Below are positions 45,148 through 53,357 of a DNA stretch of 56,393 nt, piece by piece. Position 1 is the stretch's first letter. Each line of letters starts with the position of its first letter. Origin of the DNA: Novosphingobium sp. FKTRR1 (lineage in GTDB: Bacteria > Pseudomonadota > Alphaproteobacteria > Sphingomonadales > Sphingomonadaceae); the NCBI RefSeq assembly GCF_020404405.1, contig NZ_JAIZDA010000024.1, forward strand, positions 1 through 56,393, in the 5' to 3' direction. A model generated the notes under the pieces. The model had not been told where the DNA came from, did no database searches, and saw only the letters and a list, made by a program, of their open reading frames with translations. The translations under genes and the position numbers were made by a program.

Positions 45148-46689
45148 GTGACAATCGATGGCTCGATCCTGATCGGCGCGCGCGACGTGCGCCATGAAGC
45201 GGTGTTCCACGCGGTGGAGGCCGCCAGCGGCGCCGCCTTGCCCCAGCCCTTTGCCGAGGCGACCGAAACCGATGTCGCCGCCGCTTGCGCGCTGGCAGCA
45301 GCCGCATCGGACCAGTTCGGCTCCTTGTCGCCTGCCGATCGCGGCGCGTTCCTTGACGCTGTGGCAAGCGCGATCGAGGCCATCGGCGACGTCCTCATCG
45401 AAACCGCGATGAACGAGACCGGTCTGCCGCGCCCCCGTCTGGAAGGCGAACGCGGCCGCACGACCGGTCAGTTGCGGTTGTTTGCCGCCGAACTGCGCGA
45501 TGGCGGCTGGCTCGATGTGGTGATCGATCCGGCAATGCCCGACCGGGTGCCGCCGCGCGCCGACTTGCGCCGGATGAACGTCCCGCTCGGGCCGGTTGCC
45601 GTGTTCGGTGCGTCGAATTTCCCGCTCGCCTTCTCGGTCGCGGGCGGCGACACCGCAGCAGCCTTTGCGGCTGGCTGCCCGGTCGTGGTCAAAGGGCACC
45701 CGGCGCACCCCGGAACCGGCGAACTCGTCGCTCGCGCAGTCCGGTCGGCGGTTCAGGCCTGCGGCTTGCCCGAGGGGGTGTTTTCCTATCTGCCCGGCCG
45801 CGCGAACGCGCTTGGCGGCGCACTGGTCGCCGATCCACACATCCGCGCCGTCGGCTTTACCGGATCGCGCAGCGGTGGCCTTGCGCTGGCCGAGATCGCC
45901 CGCCAGCGCGCCGAACCCATCCCGGTCTTTGCCGAGATGAGCAGTGTCAACCCGGTCGTGCTGATGCCGTTCGCGCTAACCACGCGTGCCGAAGCGCTGG
46001 GCGCGGCCTTCGTCGCATCGTTGACGCTTGGTGCGGGGCAATTCTGCACCAATCCCGGTCTGGTGATCGCGCTGGACGGGCCCGATCTCGACCGCTTTGT
46101 CGCGGCGGCAGCAAGCGCGCTGGCTGCGGCGCCACCCCAGGCAATGCTTACGCCCGGTATCCGGGCCGCCTATAATGCGGGCGTTGCAGCGCTCGATGGC
46201 AATCGCGCGGCACAGCGTGTCGGCCCCGGCGCGCTGTTCGAAACGACAGCGGAGCAGTTCATCGCCGATCGCTCGCTTGGCGATGAAGTGTTCGGCGTTT
46301 CGTCGGTGGTGGTGCGCTGCGCCGACCTCGCCCAATTGGCGCAAGTGCTTGCCAGCCTTGAAGGCCAGTTGACCGCCACGCTCCATCTCGACCCGGACGA
46401 TACCCCTCACGCCGCTCCGATCCTCGCATTGTTGCAGGCAAAGGCTGGCCGCGTGCTCGCCAATGGCTGGCCGACCGGCGTCGAGGTTGCCCATGCGATG
46501 GTCCACGGCGGCCCTTATCCAGCGACCACTGACGGCCGGACGACATCGGTCGGAACGTTGGCGATGGCGCGCTTCGTGCGCCCAGTCTGCTTTCAGGACA
46601 TACCCGACGCGCTGCTGCCTCCTGCGCTGCAGGCCGCAAACCCGTGGCATATCCCGCGCCGGATCGATGGCAAAAGGGAGACGATCTGA
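45148..46689 (+). CDS. 2-oxoglutarate-semialdehyde dehydrogenase (ALDH family)
   Basis: Last step of the non-phosphorylative pentose route: 2-oxoglutarate semialdehyde to 2-oxoglutarate with NAD(P)+. The 513-aa product starts at GTG 45148 (GGGAG 7 nt upstream); an earlier in-frame ATG lies inside the dehydratase gene. Catalytic N157 (FGASNFPLAFS), general base E263 (FAEMSSVNPV) and nucleophile C300 (GAGQFCTNPG) are present. The sequences 'FGASNFPLAFSVAGGDTA' and 'GWPTGVEV...MVHGGPYPA' are characteristic of the KGSADH type III/NADP-dependent group. It lies 14 nt after the dehydratase stop, and its TGA shares one base with the next ATG. Confidence 0.9.
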   Translation: MTIDGSILIGARDVRHEAVFHAVEAASGAALPQPFAEATETDVAAACALAAAASDQFGSLSPADRGAFLDAVASAIEAIGDVLIETAMNETGLPRPRLEGERGRTTGQLRLFAAELRDGGWLDVVIDPAMPDRVPPRADLRRMNVPLGPVAVFGASNFPLAFSVAGGDTAAAFAAGCPVVVKGHPAHPGTGELVARAVRSAVQACGLPEGVFSYLPGRANALGGALVADPHIRAVGFTGSRSGGLALAEIARQRAEPIPVFAEMSSVNPVVLMPFALTTRAEALGAAFVASLTLGAGQFCTNPGLVIALDGPDLDRFVAAAASALAAAPPQAMLTPGIRAAYNAGVAALDGNRAAQRVGPGALFETTAEQFIADRSLGDEVFGVSSVVVRCADLAQLAQVLASLEGQLTATLHLDPDDTPHAAPILALLQAKAGRVLANGWPTGVEVAHAMVHGGPYPATTDGRTTSVGTLAMARFVRPVCFQDIPDALLPPALQAANPWHIPRRIDGKRETI

Positions 46690-47666
46690 TGCGCTCGCTG
46701 CTGCAATTCAGCCAGAATGGTGCGCGCGGTGTTGCCGTGCTGGACGAAACGGGCGGCATCTGGCGGCTGACCGGCGCGTCATCGACCCGCGAACTGGCGC
46801 TGCGAGCCGCATCCGAAGGCGTGTCCTTGCGCGATCTGGCCGAGCGCCTTGCGGCAGACGCCATCGACCCGGCGAATGTAACGCTGCTAACGCCGATCGA
46901 TCACGTCGATCCGGCCCATCTGCTGGTGTCCGGGACCGGGCTGACGCACCTCGGCTCTGCCGAAGGGCGCGACAAGATGCACCGCGCGGCAGCGTCGGGC
47001 GAAACGCTGACCGATTCGATGCGGATGTTCCTGATGGGTCTGGAAGGCGGCAAGCCCGAGACCGGCGAAATCGGCGTCCAACCCGAATGGTTCTACAAGG
47101 GCGACGGCGATATCCTGGTCGCGCCGGGTGCACCGCTGACCGCCCCCGGCTTTGCCGAGGATGGCGGCGAAGAGCCCGAGATCGCCGGGGTCTATCTGAT
47201 CGACACAGACGGCAATCCCTTGCGGCTGGGCTTTGTGCTGGGCAACGAGTTCTCCGACCACATCGTCGAGCGGACCAACTATTTGTGGCTCGCGCATTCC
47301 AAGTTGCGGCAGGCCGCGCTCGGACCCGAACTGCTGCTCGGCGAACTGCCCGCCAGCGTGCAAGGCACCAGCCGTATCCTGCGCGATGGCCAGTTGCTGT
47401 GGGAAAAGCCCTTCCTTTCGGGCGAGGCCAACATGTCGCACAGTATCGCCAACCTTGAACATCATCATTTCAAGAATGCTCCGTTCCGACGCGCGGGCGA
47501 CCTGCATGTCCATTTCTTCGGCACGGCAACGCTCTCGTTCAGCGACGGAGTAACGACGCAGGACGGCGACATTTTCGAGATCTTGGCCGATGCGTTCACG
47601 TTGCCGGTCCGCAACCCGCTGGTGCGCGAAACCGGCTCCGCTGCGGTGAAAGTCCGCGCGCTGTGA
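46689..47666 (+). CDS. 2-keto-3-deoxypentonate dehydratase, FAH superfamily (AraD1/GguC type)
   Basis: Expected to convert 2-keto-3-deoxypentonate to 2-oxoglutarate semialdehyde in the cytosol; 325 aa. Start ATG 46689 sits in TGATG with the previous stop and has GGGAG upstream. AraD1/GguC signatures include HLLVSGTGLTHLGSAEGRD, MRMFLMGLEGGKP, QPEWFYKGDG and GFVLGNEFSDH, and the fold resembles fumarylacetoacetate hydrolases with an E/E/D metal site. It replaces the dihydrodipicolinate-synthase-like dehydratase used in other bacteria, much as XylX does in the Caulobacter xylose route. It ends in GTGA overlapping the next gene. Confidence 0.85.
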   Translation: MRSLLQFSQNGARGVAVLDETGGIWRLTGASSTRELALRAASEGVSLRDLAERLAADAIDPANVTLLTPIDHVDPAHLLVSGTGLTHLGSAEGRDKMHRAAASGETLTDSMRMFLMGLEGGKPETGEIGVQPEWFYKGDGDILVAPGAPLTAPGFAEDGGEEPEIAGVYLIDTDGNPLRLGFVLGNEFSDHIVERTNYLWLAHSKLRQAALGPELLLGELPASVQGTSRILRDGQLLWEKPFLSGEANMSHSIANLEHHHFKNAPFRRAGDLHVHFFGTATLSFSDGVTTQDGDIFEILADAFTLPVRNPLVRETGSAAVKVRAL

Positions 47667-48589
47667 AGGACATTCGCCTTGGGCTGGTCGGGCTGGGCAA
47701 GATCGCGCGCGACCAGCACCTTCCCGCCATCGCGGCCACCAACGGTATCGATCTGGTTGCTGTCGCCAGCCGCAATGCCACGGCGCAAAGCGTGAACAAC
47801 TACCCCGATCTGACGGCGATGCTGGCAGGCGAACCTGACCTTGACGCGATCGTCCTGTGCCAGCCGCCTCAAGCACGGTACGCGGCCGCGCTGATCGCGC
47901 TCGCCGCAGGAAAGCACGTTTTTCTGGAAAAGCCGCCGGGGGCAACCGTGTCAGAGGCGCAGGCCCTTGGCGCGCTGGCAGCCGAACAGCGCGTCACCCT
48001 GTTTGCAAGCTGGCATTCGCGGTATGCCGCAGCCGTGGCGACCGCAAAAGGCTGGGTCGCCGCCAACGCCCCGCGACGCGTGCGCATCGATTGGAAAGAG
48101 GACGTGCGGCACTGGCACCCCGGACAGGAGTGGATCTGGGAGCCGGGCGGTTTCGGCGTGTTCGACCCGGGCATCAACGCCCTGTCGATCCTGACCGAAG
48201 TGATCGGCGTGCCGGTGCGGCTGGTCGATGCGGACCTGGACAAGCCCGCAAACCGCCAGACCCCTATCGCCGCGCGGCTGATGCTGGAAACAGCGAACGG
48301 CGTACCGATCCATGCGGAATTCGACTGGCGACAGACCGGGCCACAGACCTGGGACATCATGGTAGAAACGGGCGGGAAGAGCTTGATCCTGTCAGACGGG
48401 GGCAACAGGCTGACGATCGACGGAATTCCCCAGTCAATCGAACATGAGGCAGAGTATCCGGGCCTCTACCGCCGTTTTGTCGATCTGGTTCGCGCGCGGC
48501 AAAGCGATATCGATCTCGCGCCGCTGCAGATCGTGGCTGATGCCTTTCTTCGTGGTCGCTGGCACTCTACCGAGGCATTTGTGGATTAG
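47663..48589 (+). CDS. L-arabinose / D-galactose 1-dehydrogenase, Gfo/Idh/MocA family
   Basis: First oxidative step: aldose to aldono-lactone with NAD(P)+; 308 aa. Start GTG 47663 overlaps the preceding TGA (GTGA). The dinucleotide fold begins LVGLGKIARDQHLPAI. EKPPG carries the conserved lysine (K90), and WIWEPGGFGVFDPGINAL supplies D168 and N172, with Asn where most Gfo/Idh enzymes have His. These blocks, and RIDWKEDVRHWHPGQ, agree closely with the Azospirillum brasilense L-arabinose 1-dehydrogenase as I remember it. That enzyme also takes D-galactose, so the pentose assignment relies on the semialdehyde dehydrogenase in the same operon. Confidence 0.88.
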   Translation: MKDIRLGLVGLGKIARDQHLPAIAATNGIDLVAVASRNATAQSVNNYPDLTAMLAGEPDLDAIVLCQPPQARYAAALIALAAGKHVFLEKPPGATVSEAQALGALAAEQRVTLFASWHSRYAAAVATAKGWVAANAPRRVRIDWKEDVRHWHPGQEWIWEPGGFGVFDPGINALSILTEVIGVPVRLVDADLDKPANRQTPIAARLMLETANGVPIHAEFDWRQTGPQTWDIMVETGGKSLILSDGGNRLTIDGIPQSIEHEAEYPGLYRRFVDLVRARQSDIDLAPLQIVADAFLRGRWHSTEAFVD

Positions 48590-48609
48590 TTTCGCGGGGG
48601 AATCGGGAA

Positions 48610-49305
48610 TTGGGCAAGGCTGAACGCATCCATCAGGCGATCGCCCGCTCCCTTGGCACCGCCATCCTGACGGGCAAGTACCAGCCCGGTGACAGCTTCG
48701 AGGGCGAGATCGAACAATCGCTGGCGCTTGGGGTATCGCGCACGCCCTACCGTGAGGCCATCCGCATCCTTGTTGCCAAGGGGCTTATCGAAAGTCGTCC
48801 ACGCGCGGGCACCCATGTAACGCAGCGTTCTCGCTGGAACCTGCTCGACCCTGACATTCTGGCATGGACGTTTTCGGGCGAACCGGATCAGGCCTTTGTC
48901 CGCGACCTGTTCGAACTGCGCGGGATCATCGAACCAGCCGCCGCAGCACTGGCCGCACAGCGCCGGACGGCCGCACAGATCGACACGATGCGTCAGGCTC
49001 TGGCAGCGATGCAGCATCACGGGCTGGCGGCAGACGAAGGTCGCGCGGCCGACCAGCGGTTCCATCATGCCGTGCTCGAAGCGACGCATAACGAAGCAGT
49101 TGCCTCGTTGGCCAGTTCGGTCGGCGCTGCCGTCGACTGGACGACCCGGTTCAAGCAGCGCCACCACGTGCTGCCGCGCGATCCCTTGCCAGAGCATCTG
49201 GCTGTCTTTCACGCCATCGAGGCGTCCGATGCCGGCGCAGCACGCAAGGCGATGGAAGAACTGCTGCGGTTGGCGCTTGACGATACCGCAGCCACGTTTG
49301 CGTGA
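48610..49305 (+). CDS. GntR-family regulator, FadR subfamily
   Basis: 231-aa transcription factor beginning at TTG 48610, 20 nt after the sugar dehydrogenase stop, with GGGGGAA upstream. The N-terminal winged helix is ILTGKYQPGDSF...LALGVSRTPYREAIRILVAKGLIESRPRAGTHV. The C-terminal FCD domain binds effector and carries the Asp/His metal-ligand pattern (DQRFHHAVLEATHN and later HLAVFHAIEASDA). As last gene of the operon it probably represses the operon and the divergent permease, with a sugar-acid intermediate as effector; this is the usual arrangement but is inferred here. Confidence 0.88.
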   Translation: MGKAERIHQAIARSLGTAILTGKYQPGDSFEGEIEQSLALGVSRTPYREAIRILVAKGLIESRPRAGTHVTQRSRWNLLDPDILAWTFSGEPDQAFVRDLFELRGIIEPAAAALAAQRRTAAQIDTMRQALAAMQHHGLAADEGRAADQRFHHAVLEATHNEAVASLASSVGAAVDWTTRFKQRHHVLPRDPLPEHLAVFHAIEASDAGAARKAMEELLRLALDDTAATFA

Positions 49306-49318
49306 AGCACGCCAAACC

Positions 49319-49348
49319 GACGGCCGGGCTCGTTCAAGCCCGGCCGTC
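49319..49348. terminator. strong bidirectional hairpin terminator
   Basis: GACGGCCGGGCT and AGCCCGGCCGTC form a perfect 12-bp stem with a 6-nt loop, 13 nt after the GntR stop and 13 nt from the convergent stop at 49362. It serves both transcripts by position. Confidence 0.7.
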
Positions 49349-49361
49349 ACCAACCATCAAT

Positions 49362-49904
49362 TCACGGCTTGGGTGCAGGTGCGGGTGCAGGTGCGGGTGC
49401 AGGAGTATCCATCTCGAACAAGTGCTTGTCCGCTGCCAGTTGCGTCTTGGCCTGTCGACCTTCGGCGCAGAACTTGGGTACATCGCGGTAATGCCCCGCC
49501 ATGGCCCAGCCTGTGGCCATGCCGACATCCATCAGCAGGTTGTCGTTGAGGAACTTGATCCGCTCTGGCGAGAGGCTGGCTTCATCCGCCGGCTTGAAGG
49601 TTTCCAGCGCCTTCGCCAGCTTCACCTGATCGATTTCAAGCTCGTCGCACGACGCGGCCGCAGCGCTGTACCAGCCGATATACATGATCCGGCCGATTTC
49701 CTCGTCGCTCCACACCGGTTTGAGCAAAGTCAGCAGGCGCTTGGCGGCCTCGCGCTTCTTGGCACGCAAGGCCGGTGTGTCCTCGGGACCAAGCTTGGGC
49801 TTGGTGACGGCGGGCGGCGCGGCCACTTGCGCCAATGCCGGAATGGGAAGTGCGACAAGACCGACCAGCAGCGCAGGTATCGTCAGCATTTTGAAGCCGA
49901 GCAT
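49362..49904 (-). CDS. secreted protein of unknown function with Pro-Ala tail
   Basis: 180 aa, not recognised. Start ATG 49904 has GAGGAG 8 nt upstream; a longer frame overlaps the upstream gene. A signal peptide (MLGFKMLTIPALLVGL...PALAQ) is followed by an Ala/Pro/Lys linker. A helical region of about 110 residues has two cysteines (in ASCDELEI and KFCAEG) that could bond. The tail is PAPAPAPAPAPKP. The tail is encoded by a hexanucleotide repeat. It lies 14 nt downstream of another small secreted protein gene, and the two probably form one operon. Periplasmic or envelope location is likely; no function is claimed. Confidence 0.75.
   Translation of the reverse strand: MLGFKMLTIPALLVGLVALPIPALAQVAAPPAVTKPKLGPEDTPALRAKKREAAKRLLTLLKPVWSDEEIGRIMYIGWYSAAAASCDELEIDQVKLAKALETFKPADEASLSPERIKFLNDNLLMDVGMATGWAMAGHYRDVPKFCAEGRQAKTQLAADKHLFEMDTPAPAPAPAPAPKP
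49372..49413. repeat. seven-unit hexanucleotide repeat (GGTGCA/GGTGCG alternating)
   Basis: Seven tandem GGTGC(A/G) units, alternating A and G, make up 42 bp and encode the Pro-Ala tail of the minus-strand secreted protein. Unit loss or gain keeps frame and changes tail length by two residues. Confidence 0.85.
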
Positions 49905-49918
49905 GGGTCTGTCTCCTC

Positions 49919-50482
49919 TCAATACCGGAATTCGTGCTGGGTCCAGCCCGACAGATATTCGTCGTTGTAGCGGTTGTAGCAGGCGCGCTGCCGCCGATAG
50001 CAAATGACGCCGCCCGCGGGACGATAGCTGTCCCCTGAATCGGACGGACGATAGTAATCGCTGTTGCGATCCTCGTCATACCGGTCGTATTCGTGTGACT
50101 TCTTCTTGGACGACGCCGCAGCGATAATCGCGGCAAGAGCGACAGCAACGCCCACCGCGGCCACCGCCTTGCCGGTGTTGTTGCTGCTGCCCGACTCGCG
50201 GCTCATCCCGCTGACATACAGCGATTGCACGCGTCCGTTCTCGGTCCGGCAATTGAAGTCGCGATAGTCGCCGCGTCGCTCCGCCGACCCGTTGACGACG
50301 AACCGGTCATAGCCGCGCTCGCTGACCGTCACACTTTCGGTGCCGGCATTGTAATCGCGCCGCAGCTCGGCGCTGCAGGCATTCTTGGCATCGCTTGCCG
50401 GACTGGCCAGCGCGGGGATCGGAACGGCAAGCAGGGACAATGCCGCGCCCATGCCAGCCAGGCTTCGCTTCATGCGTGTCAT
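49919..50482 (-). CDS. secreted/envelope protein of unknown function with one hydrophobic segment
   Basis: 187 aa, not recognised. Start ATG 50482 has AAGGAGA 8 nt upstream. A signal peptide (ending ALASPA) is followed by a small cysteine-containing domain (KNACSAELRRDY...DYRDFNCRTENG) with beta-like character. Then come a hydrophobic Ala/Val stretch (GKAVAAVGVAVALAAIIAA), a Tyr/Asp/Ser-rich linker and a C-terminal motif CYRRQRACYNRYNDEYLSGW. A similar 'C..RQRACY' ending is familiar from small sphingomonad envelope proteins of unknown role. The transcript would continue into the Pro-Ala tail protein 14 nt away. Confidence 0.75.
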   Translation of the reverse strand: MTRMKRSLAGMGAALSLLAVPIPALASPASDAKNACSAELRRDYNAGTESVTVSERGYDRFVVNGSAERRGDYRDFNCRTENGRVQSLYVSGMSRESGSSNNTGKAVAAVGVAVALAAIIAAASSKKKSHEYDRYDEDRNSDYYRPSDSGDSYRPAGGVICYRRQRACYNRYNDEYLSGWTQHEFRY

Positions 50483-51004
50483 GTCGTTCGATCTCCTTGC
50501 GTTTTGCGCCAACATCTCACCCACCGTTGCATCAATCCCGATCTGCTTGCCGACCTCAACCAGTCTTGCTCGACCAATCGTGAATAGTGCCGCCGATTTG
50601 CAACCGGTCAGCGACTGAAGATCGCAAGCGCCGCAAACTGCCGCTGTCCTGACCGATCATCGTTGCCCCTTCGGCCCCTTGCGCCCCTCAACACTTGGGT
50701 CGCCCGGCCATGATCTCGCCAGAACGACAGCGCATGTCGGCGACAAATATCAAATCCAATTAAATACTTACAAAGTTAGTCAAATCGACAGGTCAAAGTG
50801 ATTTCGGATTAATGCCCCCAGTACCCTTCTTATAGTGACCGAGCGTGGCAAGCGAAGCTATCGACAAAAACGGACACAGAGTTTGCAAAACAGGCCAAAC
50901 CGGTCTTAAACACTTCTGCCGTGCAACGTCTTTGCGCCTGTTGGGATCGGTGCATTGATGCGGCGAGCGGGTGGGGTTCGAAAGCCGGAGGCGAGGGGCA
51001 GATC
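50483..51004. other. 522-bp divergent spacer with an AT-rich core
   Basis: No gene is supported here. Bases 50740-50840 are clearly AT-rich. A -10-like TATAGT (50831-50836) points toward the AraC-type gene; the same TATAGTGA core recurs upstream of the M1 peptidase gene. No good -35 partner is seen. Confidence 0.4.
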
Positions 51005-52174
51005 ATGGCTGGCGCGCGTGGAACCGGCGTTTTCGACTCCGGCGCTCTGCAATCTGATGGCATGGTGAAGCAGGACGGATCGTTCCATCGTGACGTCCGG
51101 CAAGCCATCGCGGCGCTTGGCCCGGTCGCCCGGCGACCCATGCCGACAACCACCGCGATGCATCTGGGAAGCTGGCTCGGGTGGCCAAGCTGGCTGCGCG
51201 ACGATACGTCGTTGACGTGTTCGGGCCCGTTGCCCAGCCATGTCTCGACGGCAGACAATCTTATCATCATCGCCAACATCCTGCACCACGCCGGAGAGAC
51301 AGCCATCCTCGAACGCTTGATCAAGGATGGCCCGCATATGGTCGGGCCGATCGCGGCGCTCGCTTTTGCTCATGCGCCGACCCTTGGAAACGGGCTGCAA
51401 TCGCTGGTCCGTCTGATCAACGTCAACGAACCGCACTTGCGCGCCTCGATAACGGTGCAAGGAGAGCGGCACGCGGTTGCACTTGAGCCGACGGCGCCGC
51501 TCGGACGCGTGACGAACTTCATCGCGCTGATCACCATGGCAAGCGCCTACAGATTGATTGCGGCAACTTCGTTCGACGCACTCGACGAAGTGGAGCTGCA
51601 CTCGACATATGGCGATGACAGCGACATGGCGAAGATCTGGCGGCATTTCCGCTGTCGGGTCCGCGCCGGTGCATCGACCAATCGGCTGTCGGTGCCGTTG
51701 AGCTGGTGCGCGCGGTCGCACCCGCAGTCGGACCAGAACCTGTGGGCTCTGGCAAGCGCACAGATCGCCGATGCCGAGCGGACAAGGTTTGCTGACACGG
51801 TGGTGCTGGAATACCGCCACAAGGTTGCACAGATCCTTGCCGAACAACGCCGGGTTCCGCTGTTGAAGCAGATCGCGGCTGAATCGGGTATTTCGGTCCG
51901 CACGATCAGCCGCCTGTTTGCCTCGCACGGCACCGGCTTTCACGCGATGGTCGATCAGGAACGACGGCTGAGGGCCGCGACACTGATCAACGACCCTTCG
52001 TTGGGCCTGCCCGAGATAGCCGTCGCGCTGGGATTTTCCGACATGTCGAGTTTTGGCAGGTCGTTTCGGCAATGGTTCGGCTCCTCGCCCGGCAAGTTTC
52101 GCCGGGCTGGAAAGCAGGCCAGCGGCCTTTGCGAGCGTGATTTCCAATTCAATAGCCAGGGGGCCAATCGATGA
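51005..52174 (+). CDS. AraC-family regulator (OruR-type, arabinose-binding-like N-terminus)
   Basis: 389 aa from ATG 51005 (GAGGGG 8 nt upstream); a longer frame adds 28 Cys/Gly-rich residues without support. The N-terminal ~230 residues resemble the AraC 'arabinose-binding' (PF12625) type seen in OruR and related sensors: NLIIIANILHHAG, GPIAALAFAHAPTLGNGLQ, and the later VELHSTYGDD. The C-terminus is the AraC helix-turn-helix pair (LLKQIAAESGISVRTISRLF; EIAVALGFSDMSSFGRSFRQWFGSSPGKFR). Its stop overlaps the L,D-transpeptidase start (ATGA), an unusual same-operon pairing implying joint expression or autoregulation. Confidence 0.85.
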   Translation: MAGARGTGVFDSGALQSDGMVKQDGSFHRDVRQAIAALGPVARRPMPTTTAMHLGSWLGWPSWLRDDTSLTCSGPLPSHVSTADNLIIIANILHHAGETAILERLIKDGPHMVGPIAALAFAHAPTLGNGLQSLVRLINVNEPHLRASITVQGERHAVALEPTAPLGRVTNFIALITMASAYRLIAATSFDALDEVELHSTYGDDSDMAKIWRHFRCRVRAGASTNRLSVPLSWCARSHPQSDQNLWALASAQIADAERTRFADTVVLEYRHKVAQILAEQRRVPLLKQIAAESGISVRTISRLFASHGTGFHAMVDQERRLRAATLINDPSLGLPEIAVALGFSDMSSFGRSFRQWFGSSPGKFRRAGKQASGLCERDFQFNSQGANR

Positions 52175-53172
52175 AGTCAGTATCCGTGCTGTGCGGGGCA
52201 ATTGCGGTGATGGTGGCGCTTGGCTGTGGCGCGCCCGTTGCGGCGCAGGGGGCAAAGGAATCCGCGCCGCTCGACATGGCGCGACAGGCGCTGGCGCTGA
52301 AGCCCGGAGAATATGTCTGGGCGCCCGAGATTTCGCCGAGCGGGCCGGTCACGGTCGTGGTCGACCTGTCGACGCAGCGCGCCACGATCTATCGCAATGG
52401 CGTGCGCATCGGGGTGAGCACGATCTCCACCGGCAAGCGCGGCTACGAGACACCCACGGGCGTCTTTTCGATCTTGCTCAAGGACGCCAAGCACCGGTCG
52501 ACCAAGTACAACAACGCGCCCATGCCGTTCACGCAGAAGCTGACGCAAGATGGTGTCGCGCTTCATGCCGGCGGCCTGCCGGGCTACCCTGAATCGCATG
52601 GTTGCGTCCATTTGCCCTACACGCTGGCGCAAAAGCTGTTCACGACCACCAGCTTCAGCACGACGGTGGTGATCTCCGGTCGTACGGGAGCGCAAGCAAA
52701 GGATGTTTTCGGCGGAGTGCTCGCCCCCATTGCGACGAATGGGCAACCGGCGCTGCATGTGCCGCTGGCACCCAGCGATTCCTATCGCTGGACTCCGGCG
52801 CTGTCGCCGCGCGGACCTGTCACGCTGATCCTCAGCGGATCGGACAAGCGACTGGTCGTCTTGCGCAATGGCATCGAGATCGGCCGGGCCAAGGTGACGA
52901 TCGATGGCGAGCCGCTGGGAACCCATCTGCTGACCTTGACGGCACAGCCCGATGGTACGCAGCAATGGCTGCTTGTCGGCGTTGCGGGGCACACCGAGGA
53001 AGCCAATCTTCCGGTGGAAGGCGATGTGCTGCAACGCCTGACGATGCCGGCGGCGTTTCGGCAATCGATCGCACCGCTGGTCGTTCCGGGCACCACGGTA
53101 TTGGTCACGATGGCGCCGATCAACAAGAAGACCACGGGCAGCGAAATGACGGTGCTTGCTGCAGCAAAATGA
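52171..53172 (+). CDS. L,D-transpeptidase (YkuD/ErfK) with duplicated half
   Basis: Periplasmic peptidoglycan cross-linking or protein-anchoring enzyme, 333 aa. A signal peptide (1-26, GAPVAAQG) precedes a YkuD domain at about 58-170. It has the complete motif H132-x9-S142-H143-G-C145-x-H147 (HAGGLPGYPESHGCVH); C145 is the nucleophile. A second segment (GPVTLILSGSDKRLVVLRNG, about 215-300) repeats the opening of the first (GPVTVVVDLSTQRATIYRNG) but lacks the catalytic motif. It may therefore be a degenerate copy acting as a binding module. The gene is translationally coupled to the AraC-type regulator by a 4-nt overlap. Confidence 0.88.
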   Translation: MKSVSVLCGAIAVMVALGCGAPVAAQGAKESAPLDMARQALALKPGEYVWAPEISPSGPVTVVVDLSTQRATIYRNGVRIGVSTISTGKRGYETPTGVFSILLKDAKHRSTKYNNAPMPFTQKLTQDGVALHAGGLPGYPESHGCVHLPYTLAQKLFTTTSFSTTVVISGRTGAQAKDVFGGVLAPIATNGQPALHVPLAPSDSYRWTPALSPRGPVTLILSGSDKRLVVLRNGIEIGRAKVTIDGEPLGTHLLTLTAQPDGTQQWLLVGVAGHTEEANLPVEGDVLQRLTMPAAFRQSIAPLVVPGTTVLVTMAPINKKTTGSEMTVLAAAK

Positions 53173-53319
53173 AAGACTTGCCGGATCGGACAAGGTCGCG
53201 AATATGTCTGGGCGGAGATCGATTTGCGACCATTCCAAATATTGGTTTGCTTAACGAGCAACACTGTGTTCGTATGAGTGAGATGAATTTTGAGACAGCA
53301 AGTACATAGCGAGTGCGCT

Positions 53320-53350
53320 TGCTATAGTGAGTAGCGATACCCGGGGGGGG
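53320..53350 (+). promoter_or_regulatory. extended -10 promoter and G8 ribosome site of the M1 peptidase gene
   Basis: TTGCTATAGT (TATAGT at 53323-53328, preceded by TGC) has extended -10 form; no matching -35 is visible. An uninterrupted run of eight G (53343-53350) lies 7 nt before the TTG start and is the only possible Shine-Dalgarno sequence. Confidence 0.4.
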
Positions 53351-53357
53351 CAATTCG

